A stretch of DNA of 64,000 nucleotides from Allomyces macrogynus ATCC 38327 (GCA_000151295.1 GG745332.1:704359-768358); one strand, 5' to 3'. Numbered from the stretch's first letter, positions 33,775-45,887 are shown. Notes: generated from the sequence alone by a model not told the origin. Translations and numbers: made by a program.

Positions 33775-34462
33775 GGTCGTAGGTGTGCGTGTGTACGGCG
33801 CCACCCCCGCACACGCGTCGTGTTCAGGGTAGATGCGGGGGTCGGTTGGTTGGCTGGAACGGTCCTTGAGCGGATCGGCGTGCTGGTGGGCTTGCAGGTG
33901 CACGTCTGCGGCGAGTCGGGTGCCGCTCAGGTTGCTTGGTGCCGAGTGGTCGGTGCCTGTGTTCAAATGATGGCTGCGATGCTGGCACGCAAAATGAGAT
34001 TTAGCGGTTCGGGGTTCGAGATGAAGCAGTCGAGTGCCAAGAGGACACTGAACGACGCGAGCGAGCCGCGACGCGTGTCGGCGGGCTGGAGCATCTGGCG
34101 TGACAAAACTGCCACGCCTGTCCACTCCAAATTAATTCAGGGTGTGCACGTTTTTATGGAGAGGCGAACTTGGCGCCACGGGCAGGCCATGCCATTTCAA
34201 AGCTCGGGCCGCCTGCCCGGTTTGCTCACAAAATGCACATCACACCACCCAAATTGTACGGCTTGCACGAGCCTGATCAGTGCCCGGGCCCTTCCGACTC
34301 TTGCTGGCCAGCAGCAGCGACAACAACCACCACCAACACACGTTGGCCCGCCGCCCTTCATATTCCTCGGCCACCCCGCGCCCTCGACTGCTTCTCCCCG
34401 CCTGATCGCCTCCTCAGACGTCGCACCCCCTTCTTGCTTTACCCCACCCCCTCCACTCCACC
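33775..34462. other. divergent intergenic region (GGA / phosphate carrier)
   Basis: About 690 bases hold the promoters of both genes. The plus strand becomes pyrimidine-rich in the last 150 bases before the phosphate-carrier ATG, as expected for a fungal 5'UTR. No gene was seen. Confidence 0.4.
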
Positions 34463-35836
34463 ATGTTCCCGTCGCAGTCTGCTCTGGCCGGTCTCCGCAC
34501 CGTTGTCCCCATGGACAAGATCCGCGCCAACGCCCCCGCCGCCGCCGGCGATGCCAAGCCCACCGGTGTCGACCTCTACGCTCGCTACGCCTTTGCCGGT
34601 ACGTTTTCTGTCGCGGCCGCTTGACAGACGGCTGCCGCTCGCCCGTCTGTGTTGTGGGCGGAGATGCGAAGCCGTTGCTTGCTCTCGTTTTGCTTGCTCC
34701 TGCTCGTCGCAGTTTGCGCCGTCGTCGTCGCCGTCATCATCGAGCGACGAAGCGACCAAGTCGGCCGGTCAAATGGACGAAGCAAGCACAACAACGGTGT
34801 CAGCAACAATGCTCCGGCGGAACGCAGCGGCAGCCGTCATGCATGCTCGTGATGATGATAAAACTGACCACCGCACCCGCGTCCCTTCCGAACAGGTGCC
34901 ATGTGCTGCTCGCTCACCCACGGTGCCCTGACGCCCGGTACGCTCTTTTTCCATCCGTCCCTGCTCGTTGTTTGAGTGCCAAGCTGACCGTTTCTTTGCC
35001 TCGCTTCTCTAGTCGATGTCGTCAAGACGCGCATCCAGCTCGAGCCCACCGTCTACAACCGCGGCATGGTCGCGGCCTTCCGCCAGGTGATTGCCGCCGA
35101 GGGTGCTGGTGCTCTGCTCACGGGCTTTGGCCCGACCGCGGCCGGTTACTTTGTGCAGGGCGCGTTCAAGTTTGGCGGTTATGAGTTCTGGAAGGGCCAG
35201 CTGATCGAGTCGGTTGGTGCCGAGAACGCGCCGGCCTACCGTATCCCGATCTACATGGCCGCGTCGGCGCTCGCCGAGTTCGCTGCCGATGTCGCTCTGT
35301 GCCCGCTCGAGGCCACGCGCATTCGTCTCGTCTCGCAGCCGTCGTTCGCGACGGGTCTCGTCTCGGGCTTCTCGCGCCTGCTGCGCGAGGAGGGCGTGAT
35401 TCGCGGCTTCTACTCGGGTTTCGGCCCCATCCTCTTCAAGCAGGTGCCCTACACGATGGCCAAGTTCGCCGTCTACGAGATTGCCGCTGAGAAGATCTAC
35501 GAGGCGATCCCGACGCCCAAGGACCAGCTGTCGTCGGGTACCGTCACGACCGTCAACCTCGGCGCCGGTCTGATTGCCGGTTTCGCCGCTGCCGTCATCT
35601 CGCAGCCCGCCGACACGCTCCTGTCCAAGATCAACAAGACCAAGGGCAAGGAGGGCGAGTCGGTCACGTCGCGCCTCATCTCCATGTCCAAGGAGCTTGG
35701 CCCGCGCGGTCTCTTCCTGGGTCTTGGCGCGCGTATCGTCATGGTCGGTGCCCTGACCGCCGGTCAGTTCGCCATCAACGGTGACATCAAGCGCATGCTC
35801 GGCGCCACGGGCGGTTACGAGATTGCCAAGAACTAA
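34463..35836 (+). CDS. MIR1: mitochondrial phosphate carrier
   Basis: The CDS joins 34463-34598, 34896-34937 and 35013-35836 and gives 333 residues with a good initiator context (ccaccATG). It has the three mitochondrial-carrier repeats with Px[D/E]xx[K/R] signatures: [13 protein letters not shown] (joined across the last splice), [13 protein letters not shown] and [14 protein letters not shown]. The 42-nt middle exon supplies [13 protein letters not shown], the first transmembrane helix of the phosphate carrier subfamily. The family imports phosphate (with H+) across the inner membrane for oxidative phosphorylation. The first intron is 297 nt, long for this window. Codon use is strongly biased to C-ending codons, consistent with high expression. 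Confidence 0.95.
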
Positions 35837-36636
35837 GCGTATGGTCTTCGGCGGTTGAGTAAGATGATGGGCGTGCTCCTTTAGGTGTCGCGGCACGGCG
35901 GACCGTGGGCGTGATCTTGTGTCTCGGTCGCCGTCCGGCCATTGTCGCTTCTTACTTTTGCTTTGCTCGCGTTTGCTTTGTCGGTTTGTCGCGTCGCTTG
36001 TTGCTTCATGGATTATCCCCACCTCCCCGTTAGTTCGCTTCGGGATTGTGTTTATTTCTGGTTTTAGGTAGACCAGCGCTTTGCTTTGCTTGAACTTTCA
36101 TTTCTCTCTCGGCCCAACTATGTGCCAGCGAACAGTGTAATCATCAGTGCCAATAAGGAAAACAACAGGAAAGAGGCTCCTTGAAGAGTCGGTTTGTGAA
36201 ATCGGTTCTGCTCCTCTTGTTCGTGCAGCGCGCGATGGGATTTGTCCTTAGAAACGAGGTAGACACACTCGTTCGGCATCTGCGATCAGGCGAGGGCTGC
36301 GACGTGGGCCGGCGTCTGCCCCACCTCGCCGTCGCCCCGTCGTCGCTTGCTGTCGTGCCTGCGTCGTGCTTCGGGCAAGCGAGGGAAGGATGATGCAGCG
36401 GGCCAGGCGCATAACAACGAGCAATGTGCACTCACGTGATGGGAACCACTCACCAGCCGCGCCCATGCCGTTCCCTGATCACCGCGACCGCGACCGCGAC
36501 AACCAACTGCGCGACAAGCAAGCGCGACCACCAACGACCACCACCAGCAACAGCCGCAACGAGGCCGTCGCGACCTCTTCCACCCACCTACCACCGTCCC
36601 CGTCCGCCCGCCACCAACCCACCCCGTCGCTCCACG
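35837..36636. other. intergenic, phosphate carrier 3' end / NIP7 promoter
   Basis: About 800 bases lie between two plus-strand genes. 35880-36120 is T-rich on the plus strand, typical of a 3'UTR, and 36480-36636 is C/A-rich, typical of a 5'UTR here. ORFs on both strands are of shadow type. Confidence 0.4.
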
Positions 36637-37257
36637 ATGCGCCCATTGACCGAGGACGAGACCAAGACCTTTTTCGAGAAGCTTGCCAAATACATTGGCA
36701 AGAACATTACGCAGCTCATTGACCGTCCCGACGACCCGCACTGCTTCCGGCTGCACAAGGACCGCGTCTACTATGTCTCCGAGTCGCTGATGCGCCGCGC
36801 CGTGTGCATTGGCCGTGACGAATTGATTGCCTTGGGCGCGTGCTTTGGCAAGTTTACCAAGTCGGGCCAGTTCCGGTTGGCGATTACGGCACTCGACCAT
36901 CTCGCGCAGTACGCCAAGTACAAGGTGTGGGTGAAACCGAATGGTGAAATGCCGTTCCTCTACGGGAACCATGTGCTCAAGGCGCACTTGGGCCGGATTT
37001 CCGACGATACCCCCGAACATACGGGGGTGGTCGTGTTCAACATGAGCGACATTCCATTGGTGCGGTTTTGCGCGCGCGAGAGTGGACGCGTCGGAAGGAT
37101 GTACAACGAACTGACCGATTACCCTCCGCATTGGCGCGATTAGGGCTTTGGCGTGACGGCCAAGTCGACGTCGGAGACACGCAAAATGGACCCGACCGCG
37201 ATCGTCGCCTATCACCAAGCCGACGTGGGCGAGTACATTCGGTCCATTGAAGAGTAA
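36637..37257 (+). CDS. NIP7: 60S ribosome biogenesis protein NIP7
   Basis: The CDS joins 36637-37059 and 37144-37257 (84-nt intron) and gives 178 residues (human 180, yeast 181). The family start MRPLTEDET is followed by [43 protein letters not shown], the PUA domain [20 protein letters not shown], and, spliced, [20 protein letters not shown] with [12 protein letters not shown] at the end. NIP7 binds pre-60S particles and RNA for 27S pre-rRNA processing in the nucleolus. The unspliced frame runs through the whole intron and stops at the TAG whose AG is the acceptor itself. Confidence 0.95.
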
Positions 37258-37621
37258 GGCGCAACGTGGCGCTGCTCGGTTCTCGTCGTTTTCGTTCTGT
37301 TCTTGTTGGCCGCGTGCGTTTGCCGGCCGTTCCGGAACCTGATTTTTGGTGTTGTTCTTCGTTTGATTTTGCTGGGCGCATATTGTTCCGGGTGTATATT
37401 ATTTGATTGGCCATTTTTTCTCCAGTTCTAAAAAAGCGGAATACATTTGCTAAAAAGAAACACATTCAACGAACGAACGTGTTTCCTTGGGGCACCGGCG
37501 TCGGCGCTGGTGGCGGCGCGGAGAGCGACGGCGACACAAGGTCAGCCGACCCTGAACCGAAAATGAGAGCACAGGACGGTTGCCGCGCGGTTCCAGTGCA
37601 CACATGGACGTCATGAAGCGA
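37258..37621. other. convergent intergenic region (NIP7 / SDS3)
   Basis: About 360 bases lie between convergent genes. 37340-37480 is AT-richer, with tgtatattatttgattgg and A-rich runs, consistent with NIP7 polyadenylation. No gene was seen. Confidence 0.45.
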
Positions 37622-40600
37622 TCACCTGCGCTTCCCCCCACCCGCGCCGCCCCTTCCCGACGGCTTGGTCGTCCCATTGCTCACGGCCGACGAGAGCGTG
37701 GGCGGCATCGTGAACGACGGCCTGCCAAGGGCAGTCTACAACAAACGCGCCATCAGTGAGTGTCACGACGTGCATCCGCGATTCGAGTTTCCCAAGCGTA
37801 CCTGGAGCGCATCCAAGTCGGAGCTAATCTCGTCGTCCCGCAAATGGAAGACCATGACCGCAGCACCGCCCTTGATCGTCTTTTTGCGCCCGCCGCCGCC
37901 GCCACCCCCACCCCCACTGGACCCGCCACGTTCGGTCGCAGCGAGGATGCGGTCGAGGTTGTTGTCGAAGAGGGCGACGGCGCGCTTGGCAGCCGCGCCC
38001 TTGCGCGCGGTCGTGCGGCTGAGCCGCGGCGGGAGGTCGTTGCCATCGAGGTCCACTAGATGAGGAGCCGGTGTGAGGAGGTGAACGCGTCTTGCCGAAG
38101 GAGGGATAGGACAGTAACGGACGTGCAGTAACGTCGACGTCGCGCTCTTCGACGAGCCGGGCACGTCGGGCACCGAGTTCTGCGACCATGACATCGCGCA
38201 GCCGGTCGTCGTCGTCGCGGAACTGCGCCTCGATCGCGGCACATTCCTCGTCGTACTGTGCGTCAGCGGCCTGCGCCGTAAATTGCAGCATGCACTGCGC
38301 CTGGAAGAGCCGCTCGTAGAGCGACGTGGCAATGTCTTCAACTGCGAGCGTCAGCTCCTCTTCGTCATCTAGAGTGACAAGAGCAAATGGAGGTGAGAAT
38401 TCAAGTCTTGGAAAGTCAACCAACCGAGTTGCGATGACGGCGTACCTTCTTGCAGTGACTTGATCCGTTGTTCGAGCGCCTCGCGCTGCTGATCATAGAG
38501 CCTAGCGAATCCGAAACATGGTCATTGGGAACCGCGCACCATGATACACCAACAGCCAGCAAAACATACCGCGTCTTGTCCACCAAAAACTTGCGATCCA
38601 GAGCGGCAAGACACTCGGCCGAGACCGCCAACGCCGCCGACTTTTTTTTCCCCGCGCCACTACTCCCACTCGTCGACGCGGCTGGGACCGATGACACTGC
38701 CGAGGGCGCGGGTGACGTGACCGTCTTGACCGCTGCCGCTGGCGGTTGCGCGCTCGGCACGGGCTCCACATTCACCTTGCTCGACCGCCGCGGCCGATCC
38801 CGCTCTTGCCGATTGCCCGGCACGGATGATGGCGGCGGCGACTGTTCGCGCTCGCGTTCCCTCTCCCGCTCACGCGCCTCTCTCTCGCGCTCGCGGTCGG
38901 CCGACGCGGATGCGGCTAATGCGGCCGCTGCCGCACGCGCCGACTGCCGCGCACGCGGACGCGCGGTACGGGCTGGCGAATTCGCCACAGTCGTGGTCGC
39001 GGACGACGTCGCGGATGCGCCAGCGGCAGCGGAAGCAGCGGGGACGGGCGTGAACGATCCGACCCAGACGGGCAGGTCGCGCGCCGGGGCAGAGGCCGGC
39101 GGACTGCCTAGCGACGAAGGTGGCGGGACTGGGTCGGCGGATGGTGGTGGCGCAGAGCGCGCAGTAGGAGCGGGGGCGGATGGAGCAGGTAGTGGTTTAC
39201 GGAACGGTGGCGACGCAGCCGAGTACCCCGGGTACGCGTCGTTATCCGCGTGCACGGGGGGTGGCGGATCGGGCGCGGCGGCGCGCGACGATGGCGGCGG
39301 GTACGGCGCGTGGTAGTGCTGCGTTGCTGCGGCGGGGGGCGCATGCGGTAACGGTTGCGGAGCCGCGTACGCGGGGGGCGCGTGCCGCGCAGCCGGGTGC
39401 GGGTGCGGCAGTGGCGGTGGCGCCGCGTGCTGTTGCTGCTGTTGTGGTGGTGGGGGTTGCGCGTGGGTCGGATTGGGCGCGTAAGGGTGAGGTAACGGCG
39501 GCGGCGCGTGGTGTTGGGCCGGTGGTGGAAGCCCTTGAGCGTAGTGGTGGCCTTGCGACGTTGGTTGCTGCTTGTGTTGGCTCGGAGCGCGCATGGGCTG
39601 CATCGGATGCGGCATCTGCTGCTGTTGCTGCATATGTTGCTGCTGTTGTGGTTGTCCGGCAGGTCCGTGCGCGTGGGCATGCGCGTACCCGTGTCCTTGT
39701 TGCTGCTGCTGGAGTTGCCGTTGCTGATGTTGCTGCTGCAGTTGCTGCTGCTGCTGCTCTTGCTGCTGCTGCTGCTGGTGCGGATGGTAGGCCCCTTGGT
39801 GCGATTGCTGCTGTTGCTGCTGGTGCGCTGGAGGTCCTTGGTACTGCTGCTGCGGCGGCGGGCTGTACGGCGGTGGCGCCTGCATCGCGGTCCCACCCCC
39901 ACTTCCTCCACCCGCGCTCGCGTACCGCGCGTGGTGCGCCGGGTGATCCGCACTCGGCGGTTGAGGCGCGTACTGCTGTGGGCCGCCCGAATGCCGCGCC
40001 GACGACGCCGTGGACACGTAGCCCCCCGTGCCGTTCATGAGCGGCGGCGGCGCGGGCCCTGCGCCAGCGAATGCGGACGAAGTCGGCGGGTAGGGCGCCG
40101 AAGAAGACGCGGGCAGAGGGGGCACGTGCCGCGCGTGCGGATGCCGTTGCGCCGATTGCGGTGGCGGCGGCAGCGCGCCAGAAGCCGACCGGTGGTGCGG
40201 CGCGTGGTGCTGCGCGATCGGGTGGTGGTGATGGTGTGCGGCCGCGGTATTGGCGGTGGCCGCAGCGTGGTGGTGAGCGTGCGCGTGGTGGTGGTGCGGG
40301 TGCGCGCCTTGATGGTGGTGGTGCGTCGCGTGCTGTTGCTGCTGCTGCTGCTGCGAGTGCTGCGAGTGCGCGTGCGAGTGCGCGACGGGATGATGATGAT
40401 GGTGGTGGTGACCGTGGTGACCGTGGTGCGGGTGGTGGTGATGGTGCGCTGGTCCAGGCCCGCCGGCAGCCCGACCTTGGTGACCTACGACCCCATTGCT
40501 CCCGCGCGACGGCGGCGCGCCGTACGCGCTCGCGGGCGCCTGTGCCGGTGGAGGCGGCCCGCTCGCGTACATTCGCGCATCGGACCCGCCGTTGGGCGAC

Positions 40601-40704
40601 GTTAGCGCGTCTGCGTGCGCCATAGCGGCGCTGGCCGCCTGCAAATTGCCGTGCGCGGCGCGCGACGCGGGCCACCAGGCAGCAGCCGACGACGACGAGG
40701 ACAT
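37622..40704 (-). CDS. SDS3: Sds3-like Sin3/HDAC subunit with a Gln/His-rich N-terminus
   Basis: The CDS joins 40704-38570, 38501-38446, 38368-38123, 38055-37802 and 37735-37622 and gives 934 residues. The first about 690 are low-complexity: Ala/Gly, then long His runs (40230-40450), Pro and polyGln (39400-39860). An Arg/Glu repeat (ADREREREAREREREREREQ, about 38850-38910) follows. The conserved part is restored by splicing: ECLAALDRKFLVDKTRLYDQ, EALEQRIKSLQE, DIATSLYERLFQAQ, YDEECAAIEAQFRDDDDRL, ARRARLVEERDVD, and near the end AVMVFHLRDDEISSDLDALQ, matching the Sds3 coiled coil and its terminal DDEIxxDL motif. Sds3/SUDS3/BRMS1 proteins dimerise and anchor the Sin3-Rpd3 deacetylase. The start is taken as the first ATG (40704). 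Family assignment rests on pattern, not alignment. Confidence 0.75.
39400..40450 (-). repeat. CAG/CAC-type low-complexity coding tract
   Basis: Interrupted runs of Gln codons (39580-39850) and His codons (40230-40450) lie inside the Sds3-like gene. Codons are mixed CAG/CAA and CAC/CAT, so this is long-lived low complexity and not a fresh pure microsatellite. Confidence 0.85.
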
Positions 40705-42878
40705 GGAGGCAGTGGTGGAGCGCGCGATCACGGCAGGACGGGAGGAGGGGGATGGCGTGGAATGGAGGAGGTCGATGGATCGGGAGCACCAAAACCAAAG
40801 TCAATCACGCGTGCGCCGCGCCCCCAGACTGGGCAGGTGCTGGCTGCGTTGACGCAAGGGCGGCGGGCAACAAACGATGCGTGAAGGGGCCTGCGCCGCC
40901 GCCGACGACGACGACGACGACAAGGTGCGGCGGCGGCGGACGAGCGGCTGGCGTGGTGATTATCGAAGCAGCAATCAACAACAGCAATATAGCAGCAGGA
41001 GGGGCAGGAAGGCAACGTCAGTCAGTCAGTTCCGTCGACAATGGAACTGGGACGGGACTGGTCAGACTCGGCTCGGGCGGTGCCCCGGTGCGTGGCAGCA
41101 AAAAAGCGCGCGGCGGCTGGCCAGGGTCCACCGCCGCCGCCACGGAGCTCGCGCAGAGCGACAGGTCGCCAACGCAAGGCAACCCAAGCAACCGCGACCC
41201 AAAGCGAAGCGAAACAAGCGCTCGTGGCCGCGGCCCCCTGAGCGTGCAAACGGAAGCGCACGCGCAACGCAAGCACCAACACCATTTCGCCGGGGGGGGG
41301 GGGGGGGGTCAACACCAGAACGAAGCCGGCCCACGACTGCGTACATACCGAGATGCGCTTCTGCGCACGGGCGAGCGAGCGCGAGAAATGAGAGAAGGAG
41401 GTCAGCGGGCGTCCAAGGTCACCCGGTCGGGACGCTGCACAAACGGCGGGCGCGGTCGGTCGGTCGAGGACACTCACAGGCAGGTGCCTGCCAGCGCGCG
41501 CAGAGGGGCGGCAGGATGCACAAGTGACGAGCGCGGCGGCAGCGAACGAGCTCGAGCGGCCGGGCCAGCGATGACGGGCGGATCACTCCCCGCACACGAC
41601 GCGCGCGACGAAGATGGGGTGCCGAGGGCACGGTGCGCTCAAGCGGCGAACCGAGCGAGGGCAGGCGGAGCGGCAGCCGGGTGCAGCTGCACGGTGGAGC
41701 GAGGTGGTGGGGTGGTGGTGGCGGCGAGGACGCGCGTAGACGGGGAGGGAGCGGGACGGGATGGCACGGAGGGAGAGGGGACGGTCGCGGGCAGTGTGCG
41801 GGAGAGGACGATCGGGAATCGAGGCGGAGAAGCAACCCACCACCACCACCAACCACCAACAGAAACTCGCGGCAAGCGTTCCACCGGCGTGGGCAACGGC
41901 GCGCCGGCAAGGTGCCCCACCCCACAGTTGCTGCACTCGCGCGCACACGCGCCTTGTCTCGGTCGGGCACAATCACGGTGCGCGCGCCTCCTGGCCCCGC
42001 GCCCCCGCCTGGTCCCACGGGCTCACGCATGCGCGTGGGCACAGCCCCAGATGCAGATGTGCCACGCGACCGACTGTCCCCGCACAGCCGTGGTCACGAC
42101 CACACAAGGTTCGAGCAAAGAACGGCGAGGACGGGCGGCGGCGGCGGTGGCAGGCAGGCAGGCATGAAGCGCGGCCAGCGCGCTGTGCCGCGCGGCCGGC
42201 GTCCTCGAGTGGCAGCTCGCCGAGCGGACAGCAGGCGCGCAGGCTGCACACAGTCAGGTCGGCGCAAGACCGTCGGCGTACCGCGCTTCCGGCCTTCGTG
42301 GCCCTGCCGCCGCATGGCCGGTGCCCGGATCGCGCATGGGCCGCGCGCACCCACGGCCCGCTTGTGTGTGCGCCGTGGCCAATGGGTCTGTGCGCCAAGT
42401 GCCATCGATGGGCCAACAGAGGAGGCGCCGATGCAAGGTTTGCGCCCAACTGGCCCTGGACGCCTCTTGCGCGGCCGCAGAAACTGCCTGCGCGCCGCGC
42501 GCCACACCGAGGCGCAGTGCTTCATCGGCCAAAACAAGGGACAGTGCCCACGTGGCACAATGTGCGCACGGTCGCGGCCGTTCCGCCGATCGCGCAGGGT
42601 TCGAAGGTGGCCGATGCTGGCAGGCAACCATGGGCAACCCGTGAGTCATGTGACTGCTCCCGATCAGGCGCGTGCGGCGTGGCGGCGGCGGTCTGGTCGG
42701 TCCGCACGCCGATGCTCTTCATTGGACTTCGCCGCAGGCACGCAACCCCGCTCCAGCGACACGCGTATCCGGCACTGTGGAAGCCGGCAACGATCAGCGC
42801 AAACGTACTCCCGACGACACCCAGCGCAACTTGCTGCAAAAAGCTGTTCTCGCGTAGTGCAATCCACCAAGCCCGACC
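40705..42878. other. large GC-rich divergent intergenic region (SDS3 / PIGU)
   Basis: About 2.2 kb contain very long open frames on both strands (for example 40752-42167, 41633-43306 plus; 41973-42449 minus) that are Arg/Ala/Gly-rich and devoid of domains; GC content alone keeps them open. It contains a (GAC)n tract near 40903-40922 and a 17-G homopolymer at 41292-41308. It probably holds both promoters and long 5'UTRs. No gene was supported. Confidence 0.45.
41292..41308 (+). repeat. 17-nt G homopolymer
   Basis: Seventeen consecutive G residues flanked by cgcc and tcaa, in the SDS3/PIGU intergenic region. Runs this long are unstable and frequently miscounted; it could also fold as a G-quadruplex. 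Confidence 0.9.
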
Positions 42879-44807
42879 ATGTCCGAACGCGGCCCTGCAC
42901 CCGCTGCCGCCGTACCGCCAACGTCCACGCCGCGCCCGCCGACCTCCCGGAACCTGGCCGCGGCCCTCACCGTTGGCGCTGCCGTGCGACTCGCGCTGCA
43001 GTACGCACCCGCCGTCACCGCGCTCCGCACCACCGCACAGTCGTCGATCCTCACGACCACGCCCCTCACGCGGTGGTCACGCATCCAAGAAGCGCTCTAC
43101 CTCTACAATCGCGGCTTGCCACTCTACGACAATGCGCTCGTGCACCAGCCGCCAATTTTGCTGCCGTTGCTCTCGGTGATCCCAGCGTCGATGCACCCGC
43201 TGCTCTTGACGGTCATCGACACGGCTGTGGCCGCGGGACTCGCCACGCTCGCGCACCGACAGCGCGAATTGGAGCCAGCTGCTCATGCACCAGTCGATGC
43301 CGATGAGGAACAGAAGGACCCGGGGGCCAAAATCCAAGGTGGTGGCGTCGCGTGGACGCCTGCGGCCGTCGCCCTGGCATATTTGCTCAACCCGCTGTCG
43401 ATCCTCTCGTGCATCGCCATGGATGCAGGCGTTATCGAGCGTGGGGCCATGATGGCTGCGGCCGTGTTTGCAAGCGGCGGTTCGTATTTTTCTTTCTTGT
43501 CGCCGCTGCATATCGCGTTGTGTTTGTGCAACGAGCTGATCATAATCGTCATGTTCGCGAAAACAGGCGATTCGATTTGGGCATCGGGCGCGATCACGGT
43601 GGCGTTTCAAATGGGCTTCTACCCAGTTGCGCTCGCTCCCATTCTGGCCCTGATCCAGCGTCGCGCGACACATCTTGTACGTGACGCCTTGCACACTCGC
43701 TCACGATCGAATCGGTGTGCTGATCGCCACCTTCCCGGATCATATGTAGAGCGCGTTTGGCGTTATCCCGGCCGTGATCATCTCGATTCTTATGTGGAAC
43801 ATTATCTTCTACACGTTCTACACCAACGTCATGGACCTCGACGGGATGGCCGTGTTCAAGGCCACGACCGGGTTTGTGTACGTGCGCCATTCCTGCATTT
43901 CGTCCATTCGACGCGCGATGATAATGCTCACGACTCGGGGATCGCTAGCTTGTCAGTCCCGGACCTGCAGCCCAACCTCGGCATCTTCTGGTACCTCTTG
44001 ACTGAGGTCTTTGACCATTTCCGCGGCTTCTTTGTCATGGTCTTCCAGCTCCACCCGTTTGTGTACCTCGCTCCGATCATTATGCGCTTTGGGTACGTCC
44101 ATTCTCCACCCATGCCCCGCTCGTATCCACATCGCCCATTCTGACCCCGACGCGCCACTCGTACGTAGTCGCGAAACACCCATCTTTTGCCTGACTGTCT
44201 ACACCGGCGTGCTCGCCACGCTCAAGGCCTACCCGACCGTCGGCGACTATGCGCTCTGGCTCGGCCTGCTCCCGCTCTACGCCAGCACATGGAAATGTAC
44301 GCCCCGAACACTGCCTTCTCCACCGAATTCTCCCCACATGTGCTGACTCACCGATCTCGTTCTCGTGCAGATTTCCGGTACCCCTTTATCACCGCCAACG
44401 TGGCCGTCTACTGCGCGTTCCTGTTCCCGATCATGCACGCGCTCTGGACGCGGTTCGCCTCGGGCAACGCCAATTTCTTTTACGCGCTCACGCTCGTGCT
44501 CGTCTTGGGCGCGACGGTGCTTCAGGCCGATTGCTTGCATGCAATGCATGTCCGGATGCACCATGCGCACGCGTATGCGGTGGATAAGGTGCACGCTGCT
44601 GAGGCAGAGGAGCGGGAATTTGACGAGCCGGTGGTGGAGGGTCGGGCAACGGCGGTGGAGGACAGGGCCGAGCGGATGCGGTATCGCGGTGGCAAGGGGG
44701 TGAAGAAGACGGAGGATGAAGAGGGGAAGGGGGAGGTGAAGAAAGTGCCAGCACGACGCGTCGAGGTGCACAAGTTACCGACGCTGATTGTGTATCTCGA
44801 AGAGTAA
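42879..44807 (+). CDS. PIGU: GPI transamidase subunit PIG-U/Gab1
   Basis: The CDS joins 42879-43676, 43750-43877, 43949-44092, 44169-44296 and 44371-44807 and gives 544 residues (human 435). It is a multi-pass ER membrane protein with family blocks SRIQEALYLYNRGLPLYDNA, VALAYLLNPLSILSCIA, the diagnostic LSVPDLQPNLGIFWYLLTEV joined across a splice, FFVMVFQLHPFVYLAP, TLKAYPTVGDYALWLGLLPL and SGNANFFYALTLVL. PIG-U recognises the GPI lipid within the GPI transamidase that attaches anchors to proteins. The extra length is an acidic loop (about residues 125-155) and a charged C-terminal tail of about 70 residues (GVKKTEDEEGKGEVKK). All four donors are GTACGT/GTACGC. Confidence 0.93.
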
Positions 44808-45107
44808 CTATCAGTAATTTGTTTAAATACACGGCCTGTACCGATCATCATCGCGGATTCGAACAAACAGAGAGGGGAGCGCATTTTCGAATAAAAACGG
44901 AGATCAGGAGACAGACGTTGACGAGCGGCTGGCGGCTCGTTGGCTGCGTCGTTCGCAGACTTCGCCATAGCGTGAATCAGGCAGCCAAAATTGGTTCAAC
45001 TCTCGCTGCAACCCCGTTCCGATCGATTTTCCTGGTGCCCGACGCTGCAACATTGACAAACCGCGCGTCTGCGAATTGATCGTCTTCGAGCAGAACCACC
45101 TCCCGAC
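44808..45107. other. intergenic, PIGU 3' / COPI-associated promoter
   Basis: 300 bases lie between two plus-strand genes, AT-richer just after the PIGU stop (aatttgtttaaata). No gene was seen. Confidence 0.4.
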
Positions 45108-45887
45108 ATGACGTCGCGTCTTGACGTGACGCTCACCACCAACCCGCCCTATTCTGACGGGCCCATTGCATCGGCGTCAACAACCGAGGGCAATGTGCGA
45201 TTGCTCGAGATGCAGCACGAGGCGCTCGCCAAGCTCGAGCGGTACCGCATCCTGCAGTCGCTCAGCACGAACCTGGTCAATTTGCTCGCGACGGCAGTCT
45301 TTGTACGCGCTCTCTGACCAAACGTCCGACGATGAGGAAACGCTGACGGTCGTGGACTTGGCCAGACGGTCGCGACGATTGTGAGCCTGGCGACCATCAA
45401 CGACTCGTTCACGGACATTTTGGTGAATGTCTACGCCAGCGTGCTGGGGTTCGCGATGCTGGTCATCGAAAGTACGCCCCGCTTGTCTCCCTCGAAACCA
45501 GAATCGAATGAGTGCACGACGCTGACGCAGTGTTGCTGGCCGTTTCAGTCAAGCCGATCGCGTCAGTCGCGGAATACGTGCTCTTTCTCTACACGCTCAA
45601 GGGCCGCGGATTGCTCTTCGTCTTGTACGTGTTGCGCGAGTTGTGCGTGACCGATACGCGGTGCTCACGCCCGTCTTGTCCTCAGTCTCGGATGCATCAT
45701 CATCAAGACCGAAGGGTTCAACCTGTTCGCTGGCATTTTCGTGATTTCCATGGGCCTGGTCCTGTTCCTGACGGCGTTTGCACGACACGTGCCGTTCATC
45801 ACGGACGTGTCAACCAACTACCACAAGTGGAACGAGGCCGTCGCGCGGCAACGGCGTGGCGGTGCAGCGGCCCTTTTTGCGACTTGA
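45108..45887 (+). CDS. COPI-associated/TVP15-like Golgi membrane protein
   Basis: The CDS joins 45108-45302, 45366-45471, 45549-45624 and 45686-45887 and gives 192 residues. A cytosolic N-terminus with a helical stretch (LLEMQHEALAKLERYRI) is followed by four hydrophobic segments: NLVNLLATAVFTVATIVSL, LVNVYASVLGFAMLVIE, the conserved YVLFLYTLKGRGLLFVFLGC with its GRG motif, and FNLFAGIFVISMGLVLFL. This is the four-helix pattern of COPI-associated proteins (PF08507 as I recall it) and yeast Tvp15, which sit in Golgi membranes. Every splice falls inside a helix and closes in phase. Whether it is orthologous to TVP15 itself is not certain. Confidence 0.8.

Noticed and set aside
35009..36022. 337-codon minus-strand ORF opposite the phosphate carrier
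   Set aside because: Shadow frame caused by strong codon bias in the carrier; no recognisable protein features.
40752..43306. Long plus-strand ORFs in the SDS3/PIGU intergenic region
   Set aside because: Arg/Ala/Gly-rich, overlapping in different frames, and running into the real PIGU start in another frame; GC content explains the lack of stops.
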